The position numbers and the translations under genes were made by a program. Shown piece after piece: positions 13,706 through 20,862 of a stretch of DNA of 22,161 nt; within the stretch, counting starts at the first letter, position 1, and the number at the start of each line of letters is the position of its first letter. The notes beneath the pieces are model-generated. The model had not been told where the DNA came from. It made no database searches and saw only the letters and a list, made by a program, of their open reading frames with translations. The stretch is from a virus, in IMG/VR virus record IMGVR_UViG_3300025732_000294, positions 1-22,161 of that record, one strand, 5' to 3'.

Positions 13706-14479
13706 TCAATAGCTGCCGCCGGCAAGTTTCTTGAAGCCGAGGTTGACCGCCTTACCTTGAATGACTCGCTCGAGCTTCTTCTGCGCGACGCGGAGCCGGA
13801 AGCGGATCGTCGTGTCGATCTTCTTCTGCGCGTCCGCGATCTTCATATTGCCATTGCGAGCAACGAAGAACGGATTGCGAGCGTAACTGTATTCCAAGTC
13901 CGACCTCGATCCGGCGTAGCTTCGGCTGGCGAACTTCTTCGTCTTCACGCCAAGCGCCTGCGCGGCCTTGTTCCAGCCGCTCAACATAAAGCCAACGCGC
14001 TGGTTCACGACCTTGTTGTACCGCCGCATATCGACGCGGAACGCGACATTGCGAGCGACGCCCTTGACGCGACCGGCAACGCGACGGGATTGATGATGCT
14101 GCGCGATCTCGTCCTGATTCGCCAGCACGCCGAAGTTCTTGAACAGATTCAGATTCGGATTTTGTAGCAGAAGCCGGAGCTTCTCCGCGTTGCGTCGGCG
14201 AACGTACTTGGCGATGGACTTGTAGAAGCCGCCCTCGGTCGCACGCGCCTCGAATGACTGATAGTCCAGCGGCACCGCGACCTTGTTCAGATCGTTTGCA
14301 ATCGTTCGGTCGCCAGCTTGCTTGCTCGGAGGCGGCGTCGTGCGGACCACGCTTTGCACGACGTACTTTGCCTCCTCCTTGATGAATTGCCCGAGGTCTT
14401 CGCCGGTCCGCTTGGACAACTCGTGAAGCGCATATTGCAGCTTTCGAGCGTCCATATTGATGTAGATCGGCAGGCTCAT
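13706..14479 (-). CDS. Tail completion / minor tail protein, Z or HK97 gp10-like position
   Basis: 257 residues beginning MSLPIYINMDARKLQYALHE. The N-terminal part (LSKRTGEDLGQFIKEEAKYV then VQSVVRTTPPP) has the shape of the gp10/Z group: helix, helix, then Thr/Pro where others have 'TP..TG.L'. The rest is long, very basic and Arg/Lys-rich (VAGRVKGVARNVAFRVDMRR). ATG 14479 overlaps the connector stop (ATGA). These proteins act at the head-tail junction or in tail completion. The identity comes mainly from position and the N-terminal pattern. It is longer than lambda gpZ (192 residues). Confidence 0.62.
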   Translation of the reverse strand: MSLPIYINMDARKLQYALHELSKRTGEDLGQFIKEEAKYVVQSVVRTTPPPSKQAGDRTIANDLNKVAVPLDYQSFEARATEGGFYKSIAKYVRRRNAEKLRLLLQNPNLNLFKNFGVLANQDEIAQHHQSRRVAGRVKGVARNVAFRVDMRRYNKVVNQRVGFMLSGWNKAAQALGVKTKKFASRSYAGSRSDLEYSYARNPFFVARNGNMKIADAQKKIDTTIRFRLRVAQKKLERVIQGKAVNLGFKKLAGGSY

Positions 14480-14793
14480 ATCACCTTGCAAACATCCATC
14501 TCGCACCCACTCGCCTCGGCGTCGAACCGCAACTGCTCGACGAAATAAGTCACGCCAGACCGCACGAGGGTTTGCGAGATCGAAGGACGCGATGCCATCT
14601 GCGAGGTCAGGAAAAAGATCGTGTATTTTATCTCCTCGCGGCGCTGATCCTCGAAGGCGCTGAAGTCATTGCGCGAGATCGCCCAGATGCCGGTCACGGT
14701 CGAGCCGCCCATCGAGAACGTGACGCCGGCCTGCTCCTGTATGCCGGTGAAGTCGCTCTCGAGCTGAACTGGGTCGAAGTCGCGGACTGCCAT
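14476..14793 (-). CDS. Head-tail joining / stopper protein, FII-like position
   Basis: 105 residues, beginning MAVRDFDPVQLESDFTGIQE. Predicted strands (VTFSMGGSTVTGIWAI and EIKYTIFFLTSQMAS) and the end (YFVEQLRFDAEASGCEMDVC) fit a small beta-barrel connector such as lambda FII or HK97-like stoppers. It follows the glycosyltransferase genes after a 22-nt gap without a Shine-Dalgarno or clear promoter. It precedes the Z-U-V order, which is the main support. A longer open frame reaches to 15207, but the added part is a shadow of the glycosyltransferase gene. Confidence 0.65.
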   Translation of the reverse strand: MAVRDFDPVQLESDFTGIQEQAGVTFSMGGSTVTGIWAISRNDFSAFEDQRREEIKYTIFFLTSQMASRPSISQTLVRSGVTYFVEQLRFDAEASGCEMDVCKVI

Positions 14794-14815
14794 ACAACTT
14801 GTCCAAATGTAAGAT

Positions 14816-15406
14816 TTACGGCGGCGGCGCTTCTGAGACGCGCTCATCGTAGCGGTAAGCGTGCAGGACGCGGTCGATGTGGTACTCGCCCTTCGCGTCA
14901 ATGACGAGGTGCTTCGCCCACGCCCAGTCCTCGCCGTAGTTTGTCGCCGGAAAGCGGACGCGCCGCGCCATATCGCCGCGCCACGCGCAGACGTGCCACG
15001 CGGACCGCTTGAAGGAAGGCTGCGCGAAAGGTTCGTTGCGATGCCGCAGCGAGAAGGAGCAGATGGCCTCGGCTCCATTGACGCTCGCCCGCTGGTCAAA
15101 GGTAATGACTGAAACATCCGCGGAGGACCGCTCGGCCGCACCGACAAGCGCCGCGATGTACTCGTCGGCCACGTCGTCGTCATCATCGACAAAGGCAATG
15201 AACTCACCGCGAGACATTTGCACGAGCGCGTCGCGCTTCTCTCCGATGGTCCGCTGTCGATTGTCTAGAAATACGAGGAGCTCGACATCTCCGTCGCGCT
15301 GCATCGCATCAACCTGCGCCTGCAACTTCTGCCAGAGCGGCCACAGGTGCGAGTGGTACCGACGCGGCGTCGCCGGAATCAGTACCGATAGGATCGGAGC
15401 GCTCAC
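14816..15406 (-). CDS. Family 2-type glycosyltransferase
   Basis: A 196-residue GT-A fold enzyme. The N-terminal strand is ILSVLIPATPRR, the nucleotide-binding part is VELLVFLDNRQRTIGEKRDA, and the metal-binding run is FIAFVDDDDDVADEYI with Asp74-78. A later segment, NYGEDWAWAKHLV (about 157-169), supplies the usual 'ED..l' catalytic acid region. Such enzymes transfer a sugar from a nucleotide sugar. No membrane segment is present. GTG 15406 overlaps the upstream glycosyltransferase stop (GTGA), so both are made together. The substrate is unknown. The enzyme might decorate a virion protein or alter a host surface glycan. Confidence 0.85.
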   Translation of the reverse strand: MSAPILSVLIPATPRRYHSHLWPLWQKLQAQVDAMQRDGDVELLVFLDNRQRTIGEKRDALVQMSRGEFIAFVDDDDDVADEYIAALVGAAERSSADVSVITFDQRASVNGAEAICSFSLRHRNEPFAQPSFKRSAWHVCAWRGDMARRVRFPATNYGEDWAWAKHLVIDAKGEYHIDRVLHAYRYDERVSEAPPP

Positions 15407-17103
15407 CTTGGATTCCTTTCGCGGTAGAGCTTCTCGCCGGCGGCATATCGCTCCTGCGAGTTGTTGTGCTTGTAGGTCGCGTCCATCGTTCCTTTGCCGA
15501 AGGCGGGATGCTGGTGCTCGAAAGTGATCGCCTTCCGCGCATCGACGACGACGCCGTCCTTGAAGGCGCGGTGACTGAACTCGTTATCGGAAAACACCGA
15601 CTCGTAGCCGGCGTGGAAGACCTCGCCGCCCTGCTGCTCGTAGCGCGCACGCGAGAGGATCGCCATGCAGAGGAGGTCGTCGTGCCGGTGTCCATCCGAG
15701 ACGGCGATCACGAGCTGCTCCTTCTGGAGATCGAGTCCGTTGACGGTCTCCAGTAGCTTGCGATCCCAGCCGACCGGAGGCACCCAGTCGTCGGAGACCT
15801 GCACGAGAAGATCGCCACGGGAGACTGCCGCCGCTGCGTTCCACGCCGCAACGCAAGACTGGCGCGGGCTAATTACCGAGACGAACTGCTTCGCCATCTC
15901 GACCGATGTCGCGTCGTCCGCATCGACTGCGAAGATATGCTCGACGCGGCTCGGATCGTCCGCGGTCGAGAGCCAAAGCTCGCGAGCGTTGACCGCTTTC
16001 GAGGTCCGTCCGCGGGTCGCGTGCAGGAGCGAAATCTTCGGAGTCGCTCCGAGATGGAACTGCCATTGGAGAACGTCAGCCATCGCCTTGTTTCCGGCGG
16101 CACGGTACGCTCTCGCTCCGACATCGTAGCCAGCCCAGCCGTACCACTTTGCCTCGTGCGTCCACGGGCGCTTGTCTTCGAGCGGCTCCCGCAGAGCCAG
16201 CATCTTCTCAGCCCACACCTCGGCCTTGCTGTAGTCGCGCTTCTCGAAGTGTAGCAGCACCAAAGCGGCGAGCGCCTCGCGGCACCACGGATAGATGCCG
16301 TGCGCTTCCATCAGGTAGAGGTTCGCCTCGCGGCTCGATCCGCAAAGGCGAGCGCAGTTGAGCAGCGCCTCATAGCGAAAAGCCGGTTGTAGATTCGGAA
16401 ACGCCAGCGCAATCTTGCCGAACTCCAGCGCAGCGTCGCGGTTAGCCGAGCAGTAATGTTCTTGATGTATGTAGAAATACTGCGTCGGCGTCTCGCGCAC
16501 CGAGTGCGCCAAGATGCGAAGATTGCGGCGGCGATTCTCGCGGCGAACCTCAACCGGAGCGTGCAGCCAGATCGGTGCGTCCCAGTCCTCGTGCCGATCT
16601 CCGTCAAGGATAAGAAGATTCTCGTGAACGTCATGGTGCCAACGGCGGTTTTGCTGGAAGGCCGAGCGACGGATTGCGCGCTCGCGGAAGAGCTTTTTGT
16701 TGCTGCCGCGGACATCGTAGAGGCAGCGGATCATAGTGAGGTCGGGCTTCGCCGCTTCGAGTCGGTCGCGGAATCCTTCGGCGTCACCGACGAACTTGTC
16801 ATCGCAGTCTGACCAGATCAGCCAGTCGCCGGTCCCGAGAGCGAAAGCCTCGTTGCGTGCATCGCAGAAGGAATCGACGTGATCCCACTTCTCGGTGCCG
16901 ATACCGTTGAGATGATCCGCGAATACGAAGTCCTTGCCGTTTTTGCGGCACCATTCGCGAGCGAGGTCAACGGTCTCGTCCGGCTGCTTCGCTCCGATGG
17001 CTCGCACGAGGCAAAGCTCGTCGAAGACCGGATCGAACGAGGTCAGCATCGTCTCGATGTGCTGGCGCTCGTTGCCGCAGATGACGCAAAGGGATACGCG
17101 CAT
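15403..17103 (-). CDS. Two-domain glycosyltransferase with helical repeat linker
   Basis: 566 residues. The first GT-A domain (about 1-205) opens RVSLCVICGNERQHIETMLT and has the metal motif WLIWSDCDDKF near 94-104, followed by a HHDVHE region. Residues about 210-345 look like TPR-type helical repeats (ALEFGKIALAFPN, LVLLHFEKRDYSKAEVWAEK). A second GT-A-like domain begins at about 357 (ISLLHATRGRTSKAVNARE), with AVDADD at 392-397, QVSDDW at 435-440 and later EVFHAGYESVFSDNEFSHRA. Its order of parts resembles bifunctional transferases in which TPRs bind protein substrates. ATG 17103 follows the terminator closely, with AGAGAG upstream. The acceptor is unknown. Confidence 0.83.
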   Translation of the reverse strand: MRVSLCVICGNERQHIETMLTSFDPVFDELCLVRAIGAKQPDETVDLAREWCRKNGKDFVFADHLNGIGTEKWDHVDSFCDARNEAFALGTGDWLIWSDCDDKFVGDAEGFRDRLEAAKPDLTMIRCLYDVRGSNKKLFRERAIRRSAFQQNRRWHHDVHENLLILDGDRHEDWDAPIWLHAPVEVRRENRRRNLRILAHSVRETPTQYFYIHQEHYCSANRDAALEFGKIALAFPNLQPAFRYEALLNCARLCGSSREANLYLMEAHGIYPWCREALAALVLLHFEKRDYSKAEVWAEKMLALREPLEDKRPWTHEAKWYGWAGYDVGARAYRAAGNKAMADVLQWQFHLGATPKISLLHATRGRTSKAVNARELWLSTADDPSRVEHIFAVDADDATSVEMAKQFVSVISPRQSCVAAWNAAAAVSRGDLLVQVSDDWVPPVGWDRKLLETVNGLDLQKEQLVIAVSDGHRHDDLLCMAILSRARYEQQGGEVFHAGYESVFSDNEFSHRAFKDGVVVDARKAITFEHQHPAFGKGTMDATYKHNNSQERYAAGEKLYRERNPR

Positions 17104-17121
17104 GGCTCTCTTCGCTGCGTC

Positions 17122-17158
17122 AAAAAAGAAACCCGCACCCCAGTTAAGGAGCGCGGGT
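17122..17158 (-). terminator. Rho-independent terminator after the major capsid gene
   Basis: On the minus strand the arms ACCCGCGCTCC (17158-17148) and GGGGTGCGGGT (17141-17131) pair over 11 positions including two G-T pairs, with a 6-nt loop TTAACT. The stem is followed by TTCTTTTTT (17130-17122). This is a complete intrinsic terminator 28-64 nt after the capsid stop. The plus-strand version has only a weak T-run. It would cut most transcripts after the capsid gene; no promoter is visible before the next ATG at 17103. Confidence 0.88.
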
Positions 17159-17185
17159 CTTTTCGAGGGATGCTATCCCGCGAGG

Positions 17186-18151
17186 TTAGCTGTACTGCGT
17201 AGCGATCAGCTGACCGGCGTTGGTGTTGACGACCTTCTCGGCGACATAGTGCGCGGCGCGCACGATGTTGCTCTTGATCGTCTCATCACGGTAGGTGAAC
17301 ACGCCGACCGCGGGACCGTACTCGGACCAGTTGAGCGTGAAGCCCGCGCCGCCGCCGAAGTAACCGGAGGAGGACTCGGTGACGCTACCGACCCAGATGT
17401 AAGTGTTGGCCCAGACGTTTGAGCTAGAGAACGCCACGCCTTCCGGCGCGGAGTCGTAGCTGGCGCGACCGATCAGCACTTCCTGCACGCCGAAGACCTG
17501 CGCGGCAGCGTCGGTCGAAGCGTTCAAGATGGTGTCGGTCGACAGGCCGACGCCGCGGAGACGATTCTGGAACTTCGTCGAGGCGCGGATGCGGGTCCAA
17601 ACGGGATACGGAATCACGACGCGGAGGTTCTGCGAGGACTCACCGTTCGCCAGCAGGCGGTCGATGGCGTCCTGCACGTCCAGACCGACGTCGAACGTCG
17701 CCAGATTGGCGGTCGTGTACGCGGTCGAGGAGTTCGTGCTGGTGAAGTTGCCGGTGTTGAAGACGGCAGCAGCGACGCGGAGCTCGTGCGCGAGCAGGAG
17801 CTTGCGGCGAGCCAGCTTGGCGGCGATCACCTCGGCGTCGAAGAAACGCGAGATGTCGGCCGTCACGGTATCATCCACAGCCTCTTCGTAGCCGTACTCG
17901 AGGGCCGTGTAGCTCTCGTAGTTGAAGGCGCGAGTGCCGCGAGCGAACGCGCTGTAAGGAGCGCGATTCTTCACGTCGCTCTTGAGGAGCTGACCTTCCT
18001 TGAGCTTAAAGCTCGGGTATTGGCCGGCGCGAACGGGGACGTTCAGAATCGGCATTACGCGGGTGCCGATCAGGTTCGTCTCCCAGTCCTTCGCCTGCTC
18101 AAGCACGCCCGCGATGTCACCGCGGAAAACAGCAGCAGTATTTGAATACAT
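17186..18151 (-). CDS. E: Major capsid protein
   Basis: 321 residues, near the size of lambda gpE (341). It begins MYSNTAAVFRGDIAGVLEQA and contains an N-terminal arm, then a beta-rich HK97-fold body. Recognisable parts are YPSFKLKEGQLLKSDVKNRA, LEYGYEEAVDDTVTADISRF, AKLARRKLLLAHELRVAAAV (spine helix region) and LRVVIPYPVWTRIRAS. Near the C-terminus lie VLIGRASYDSAPEGV and the strand NWSEYGPAVGVFTYRDETIK. It follows the protease and cement genes, as in lambda C-D-E. AAGGA lies upstream of ATG 18151. A terminator follows. It forms the icosahedral shell. Confidence 0.88.
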   Translation of the reverse strand: MYSNTAAVFRGDIAGVLEQAKDWETNLIGTRVMPILNVPVRAGQYPSFKLKEGQLLKSDVKNRAPYSAFARGTRAFNYESYTALEYGYEEAVDDTVTADISRFFDAEVIAAKLARRKLLLAHELRVAAAVFNTGNFTSTNSSTAYTTANLATFDVGLDVQDAIDRLLANGESSQNLRVVIPYPVWTRIRASTKFQNRLRGVGLSTDTILNASTDAAAQVFGVQEVLIGRASYDSAPEGVAFSSSNVWANTYIWVGSVTESSSGYFGGGAGFTLNWSEYGPAVGVFTYRDETIKSNIVRAAHYVAEKVVNTNAGQLIATQYS

Positions 18152-18176
18152 TGTGAGTGGTTCCTTCTTTTAAGGG

Positions 18177-18527
18177 TTAGACGTTCTTCGGAAGGAACTC
18201 GATGACCGCGCCCGTGGTGGACGTGGTGGTAAGAGCCTTGCCGATGGTCACCGTGCCGGTCGTGGAGACCTGACCCGAGGACGCGAGATAGATGGTGTCG
18301 CCGACGGTCACCGGAGCGGCAGCCATCGTGCCTTTCAGCGTGCCGTTGTTCGTGAGGAACGCGACCGAGACGTAATCGCCGGAGGCGGCGTCGGTGATCG
18401 CGAAACCGTCGCAAGCGGTGGAGGTCGCGAGACCCACTCCGCGGTTCGAGGAGAGGACAACGCCGAGGAAGGCGGTGACCGTGGTATTGGCGAGGAACGT
18501 GCCAGCGCCGATGTAATTAGTAGCCAT
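18177..18527 (-). CDS. Capsid cement / head decoration protein (DUF2190-like)
   Basis: 116 residues starting MATNYIGAGTFLANTTVTAF. The pattern of small beta strands with GFAITDAASGDYVSVAFLTN, VTVGDTIYLASSGQV and TIGKALTTTSTTGAVIEFLP follows the cement-protein consensus ('G....da..G..v.v...G', 'it.Gd.v....dG.v', 'iG.al....agd.v.v.l'). It sits between the prohead protease and the capsid gene, the place of lambda D. Such trimers stabilise the expanded shell. Low-complexity Thr and Ser near the end could be sites for glycosylation, which is only a guess. Confidence 0.75.
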   Translation of the reverse strand: MATNYIGAGTFLANTTVTAFLGVVLSSNRGVGLATSTACDGFAITDAASGDYVSVAFLTNNGTLKGTMAAAPVTVGDTIYLASSGQVSTTGTVTIGKALTTTSTTGAVIEFLPKNV

Positions 18528-18539
18528 TTTGGTTTACGG

Positions 18540-19496
18540 TTAGAGCTTGATGATTTCGCCCTGCGCAACGCGGGTGCGGTACGCGAGGTACTCGGAGGAG
18601 TGGTTCTTGATGCAGAACGACATCGCGGCAGCGACATCGCCCTTCAGTTCGTCCTTCTTCGCCTTGAGGATGTCCTCGAACTTCTTCGATTCCTCCTTCT
18701 TGGCGGGAGCCTCGGCCGAAACGACCGGAGCGGCGGGCGCTCCAAACGTCTTGGCGAACTCCTTCAGCGCGGCTTCCGCGGCCTTTTGAGCGGCAAGCTG
18801 CACGGTTTCGGCCTGCGCGCTCATCGCGGCGGGCTTGTCCTCGGGCTTCGGCATACCGGCCTCCAGTTTGGAGAGGCGCTCCGAAAGGCCCATCATCGCC
18901 GACTCGATCATGCCGGCGATGGCTTTCTTGGTTTCTTCGTTCATCGGAATTGTGATTTCGATTTCGGGAGGTTCGGCCTCCGTTTCCGTCTCGGTTTCTT
19001 CCGCAACTTGGAGCTGCTTCAGCTTCCGAGAAAAAAATCCGCTGGGGTTCGCCGCCGGTTCGCTGACGATGTCCACCGAGTAAATCTCGGAGCAGCGTTG
19101 CAGCACCGTCTTCTTGTCCTTGCTCATCTCGGCAGGACCGGAGAACGCGATGGAAAGCCCGAACGTGTCGGGAATCTTCTCCGCGATCTCGAGGATGTAG
19201 GCGCGATGCGGCGAGTTTTGCAGCAGGTGCAGATCGCCGAGCAGCTTCGGTCCGTCGATCCGAAGATTGTCGATGAAGCCGACGATGTCGCCAGCGCCAG
19301 AGTTGTGGTCGAGCTTCACCTTTAGCCCGCCTTCGTACTGCTCCGCGGCGATCTTGACCTGCTCCAGCGTGGTGCGGTCAACCTGCACGCCGTGACCGAG
19401 AGCCGGTCCCTCGGTGATGAGCGAGACGCCGCGGATCGTGCCGGAAGCGGCGTCAACTGAACCGGCAGCGGTAGCGAAACAGATTGTCGGCTTCAT
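18540..19496 (-). CDS. Prohead maturation protease fused to a scaffold-like domain
   Basis: 318 residues. The protease part (about 1-155) contains VKLDHNSGAGDIVGFI with catalytic-type His64, DTFGLSIAFSG with Ser115, and EIYSVDIVSEPAANPSGFF with Asp142 and Glu146. This matches the herpesvirus-like prohead protease pattern His-Ser-(acid). Residues 160-180 are very acidic. The C-terminal part (about 185-318) is helical, Ala/Lys/Glu-rich and scaffold-like (MNEETKKAIAGMIESAMMGL, AETVQLAAQKAAEAALKEFA). Lambda makes scaffold Nu3 from an internal start in C. A Met185 codon at 18944 exists here, but no Shine-Dalgarno precedes it, so a single fusion is likelier. ATG 19496 overlaps the preceding stop by 1 nt (TAATG). 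Confidence 0.85.
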   Translation of the reverse strand: MKPTICFATAAGSVDAASGTIRGVSLITEGPALGHGVQVDRTTLEQVKIAAEQYEGGLKVKLDHNSGAGDIVGFIDNLRIDGPKLLGDLHLLQNSPHRAYILEIAEKIPDTFGLSIAFSGPAEMSKDKKTVLQRCSEIYSVDIVSEPAANPSGFFSRKLKQLQVAEETETETEAEPPEIEITIPMNEETKKAIAGMIESAMMGLSERLSKLEAGMPKPEDKPAAMSAQAETVQLAAQKAAEAALKEFAKTFGAPAAPVVSAEAPAKKEESKKFEDILKAKKDELKGDVAAAMSFCIKNHSSEYLAYRTRVAQGEIIKL

Positions 19497-19714
19497 TACT
19501 TAAAGAGGTATTTCGTCAAGAGCGGGACGGCTACGGCGATAACAGTCAGCCCACCCATCCACTTGAGGAGCTGCTTTTCGTGACCTGCGACCTTCCGCTC
19601 GACCCATTCAATACGGTCCGCGATTCCGCGGTGGCCCATCGCCTTGTCGCCGACGATGGCGCGCTCGATTCGGTCAACGCTCTCCTGTAGTTTCTCGAAG
19701 TTCTCCGGTGTCAT
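19496..19714 (-). CDS. Small coiled-coil protein with C-terminal membrane anchor (72 aa, XhlA-like)
   Basis: ATG 19714 overlaps the preceding stop (ATGA). The sequence is MTPENFEKLQESVDRIERAI, then DKAMGHRGIADRIEWVERKV in coiled-coil style, then one membrane helix (LLKWMGGLTVIAVAVPLLTK) and a basic end. This resembles small XhlA-type or holin-associated phage proteins that tether to the membrane by the C-terminus. It directly follows a holin-like gene and is likely part of the lysis set, although its location before the prohead protease is odd. Other functions are possible. Confidence 0.65.
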   Translation of the reverse strand: MTPENFEKLQESVDRIERAIVGDKAMGHRGIADRIEWVERKVAGHEKQLLKWMGGLTVIAVAVPLLTKYLFK

Positions 19715-20145
19715 TTGCGTGTAGAAAGTTGGTGCCGAACTCCTAGCCAAAAATAAACGCACGCGAAACTCACCGTAAGAATCTCCGGCTGTAGTCCCGC
19801 AAGCTGCTCCGCAGGACGCGACCAGATATACCAGCACGCACCGGCGACCATACACGGCCGGACCATCTGCGTCGAAAAGGCGGCAATCGTCATCAGCCCG
19901 TGCATCCAATTCGGAGCCGAAGCCGGAGGCGTGTAGCCGGTGCCATTCGTTCCCTCGACGGCCTTCGCGAACGCCTCGACTTCGGCGATGGCGATCTGCT
20001 TTTCCTTAAGCGCACCGATCTCAGCAATCCGACGCTTCGACGCGGACCACTCCTTGAGTTCCGCAACGCCCGATCCGAGGACTTGCGTGATGCCGCCGAG
20101 GATTGTGCCTCCGGCGGCAGAAGCAATAAACGAAAGCAAGCTCAT
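19711..20145 (-). CDS. Holin of the three-transmembrane type (probable)
   Basis: 144 residues starting MSLLSFIASAAGGTILGGIT. The layout is an N-terminal Gly-rich hydrophobic helix, a charged middle (KEWSASKRRIAEIGALKEKQ), then two membrane helices at about 95-113 (QMVRPCMVAGACWYIWS) and 121-137 (LTVSFACVYFWLGVRHQ). The 'RP' before the second helix and 'fW.G.R' near the end match the Holin_3TMs group of phage and gene-transfer-agent holins. It would sit in the inner membrane. ATG 20145 follows a small membrane gene by 4 nt. Confidence 0.68.
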   Translation of the reverse strand: MSLLSFIASAAGGTILGGITQVLGSGVAELKEWSASKRRIAEIGALKEKQIAIAEVEAFAKAVEGTNGTGYTPPASAPNWMHGLMTIAAFSTQMVRPCMVAGACWYIWSRPAEQLAGLQPEILTVSFACVYFWLGVRHQLSTRK

Positions 20146-20149
20146 GTCG

Positions 20150-20305
20150 TCAGGAAGCGCAAAGCCCAACGACGACGAGCGCCGCGCCCGTGACCATAAG
20201 CACGAGCACGGCGACTGCGATCAAATCGAGCTTACCCGCCGGAAGGCGGCTGCGGAGATTCGACAAGCGGCGAGAGAGCGCGGAAGGCTCGTTCGATGAG
20301 TTCAT
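20150..20305 (-). CDS. Small membrane protein (51 aa)
   Basis: ATG 20305 to TGA at 20150. The protein starts MNSSNEPSALSRRLSNLRSR. Its C-terminal half, from LDLIAVAVLVLMVTGAALVV to GLCAS, is one strong membrane helix, with positive charges before it (N-in topology). It overlaps the 51-residue gene upstream by 74 nt in another frame and ends 4 nt before the holin-like gene. The sharp helix and this packing support a real small gene. A second holin, antiholin or pinholin component is possible; no family is recognised. Confidence 0.6.
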   Translation of the reverse strand: MNSSNEPSALSRRLSNLRSRLPAGKLDLIAVAVLVLMVTGAALVVVGLCAS

Positions 20306-20387
20306 GTTCTTGGCGCGTGCCGCGGAATTGCGCCGCGGCTTGTGCGAGGATTTCGAGTGCTTGTTTCGGAGTCAGTTGTTGGTCCAT
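20232..20387 (-). CDS. Small helical phage protein (51 aa)
   Basis: ATG 20387 has AGAGGTGATTC upstream, a good ribosome binding site. It reads MDQQLTPKQALEILAQAAAQ, then FRGTRQEHELIERAFRALSP and ends at TAA 20232. A similar small protein, with 'ltp.qAL.iL..aaa....tr.eH..i..A...L', is found widely among phages near structural or lysis genes, with no known role. The protein is amphipathic-helical. It is short and easily missed, but the start and codons are convincing. Confidence 0.7.
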   Translation of the reverse strand: MDQQLTPKQALEILAQAAAQFRGTRQEHELIERAFRALSPLVESPQPPSGG

Positions 20388-20403
20388 GAATCACCTCTAG
20401 TCG

Positions 20404-20862
20404 TTAAATTTTGCGGTAAGCTGCAACGGCGGTGCCGAGGTAATTGTCCTTGGTTACCCGCGCCCAACTCTCCGAACGCGGAGAGGAGTCGCCCGACATC
20501 AGCCAGCCGTAACCATCCTTCTGCACGGCGCGGTGAATGATCGGCTTATCGTGGTAGCTGGCGCGGTAAACGAGGATTTGGCCCGCTTGAATGTCGTCGA
20601 ACTTATCGACCGTAACGACGAACTCCCCGCCTTGCAGGAGTGGTTTCATGCTGCCGGTGAAACCAACCGCCCATGCCTTGCCGCCGAGCTTCTCAGCAAC
20701 ATCGTGCGCCATACTTTCCGCGATGGGAGAGTCGTAGATCGGGAAATCCTTCTTTACCGGCTTCCAGCCAAACGCAAGCAGCCACCCCGCCCCGATTAAG
20801 GCGACGTAGGTGGCAATGCAATGCGGCCAGCTGGTAAAGGCCGATTTGAGGGAATCACGCAC
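20404..20862 (-). CDS. Membrane-anchored S26-type signal peptidase-like protease (Ser-His type)
   Basis: 152 residues. A single N-terminal membrane helix (about 15-33, CIATYVALIGAGWLLAFGW) is followed by a periplasmic or extracytoplasmic domain. Catalytic box: GFTGSMKPLLQGGE with Ser71. AGQILVYR is the family's 'GDiv.y', and KPIIHRAVQ puts His110 where the Sec11/SipW type has its histidine instead of the lysine of bacterial enzymes. LMSGDSSPRSES corresponds to 'kGDnN...d' with Asp125, and NYLGTAV to 'nilGkv'. All blocks are present in order. It starts at GTG 20862, overlapping the previous stop by 8 nt. The substrate is unknown; phage protein export or host-protein cleavage are both possible. 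Confidence 0.75.
   Translation of the reverse strand: MRDSLKSAFTSWPHCIATYVALIGAGWLLAFGWKPVKKDFPIYDSPIAESMAHDVAEKLGGKAWAVGFTGSMKPLLQGGEFVVTVDKFDDIQAGQILVYRASYHDKPIIHRAVQKDGYGWLMSGDSSPRSESWARVTKDNYLGTAVAAYRKI

Noticed and set aside
14794-15207. Upstream extension of the head-tail joining gene
   Set aside because: The extra N-terminal part is Ser/Arg/Thr-rich and lies entirely inside the glycosyltransferase gene in another frame. ATG 14793 gives a compact, plausible connector.
18600-19325. A 241-codon plus-strand open frame opposite the prohead protease
   Set aside because: Low-complexity Leu/Gly/Arg composition and full overlap with a well-supported minus-strand protease mark it as an antisense artefact.
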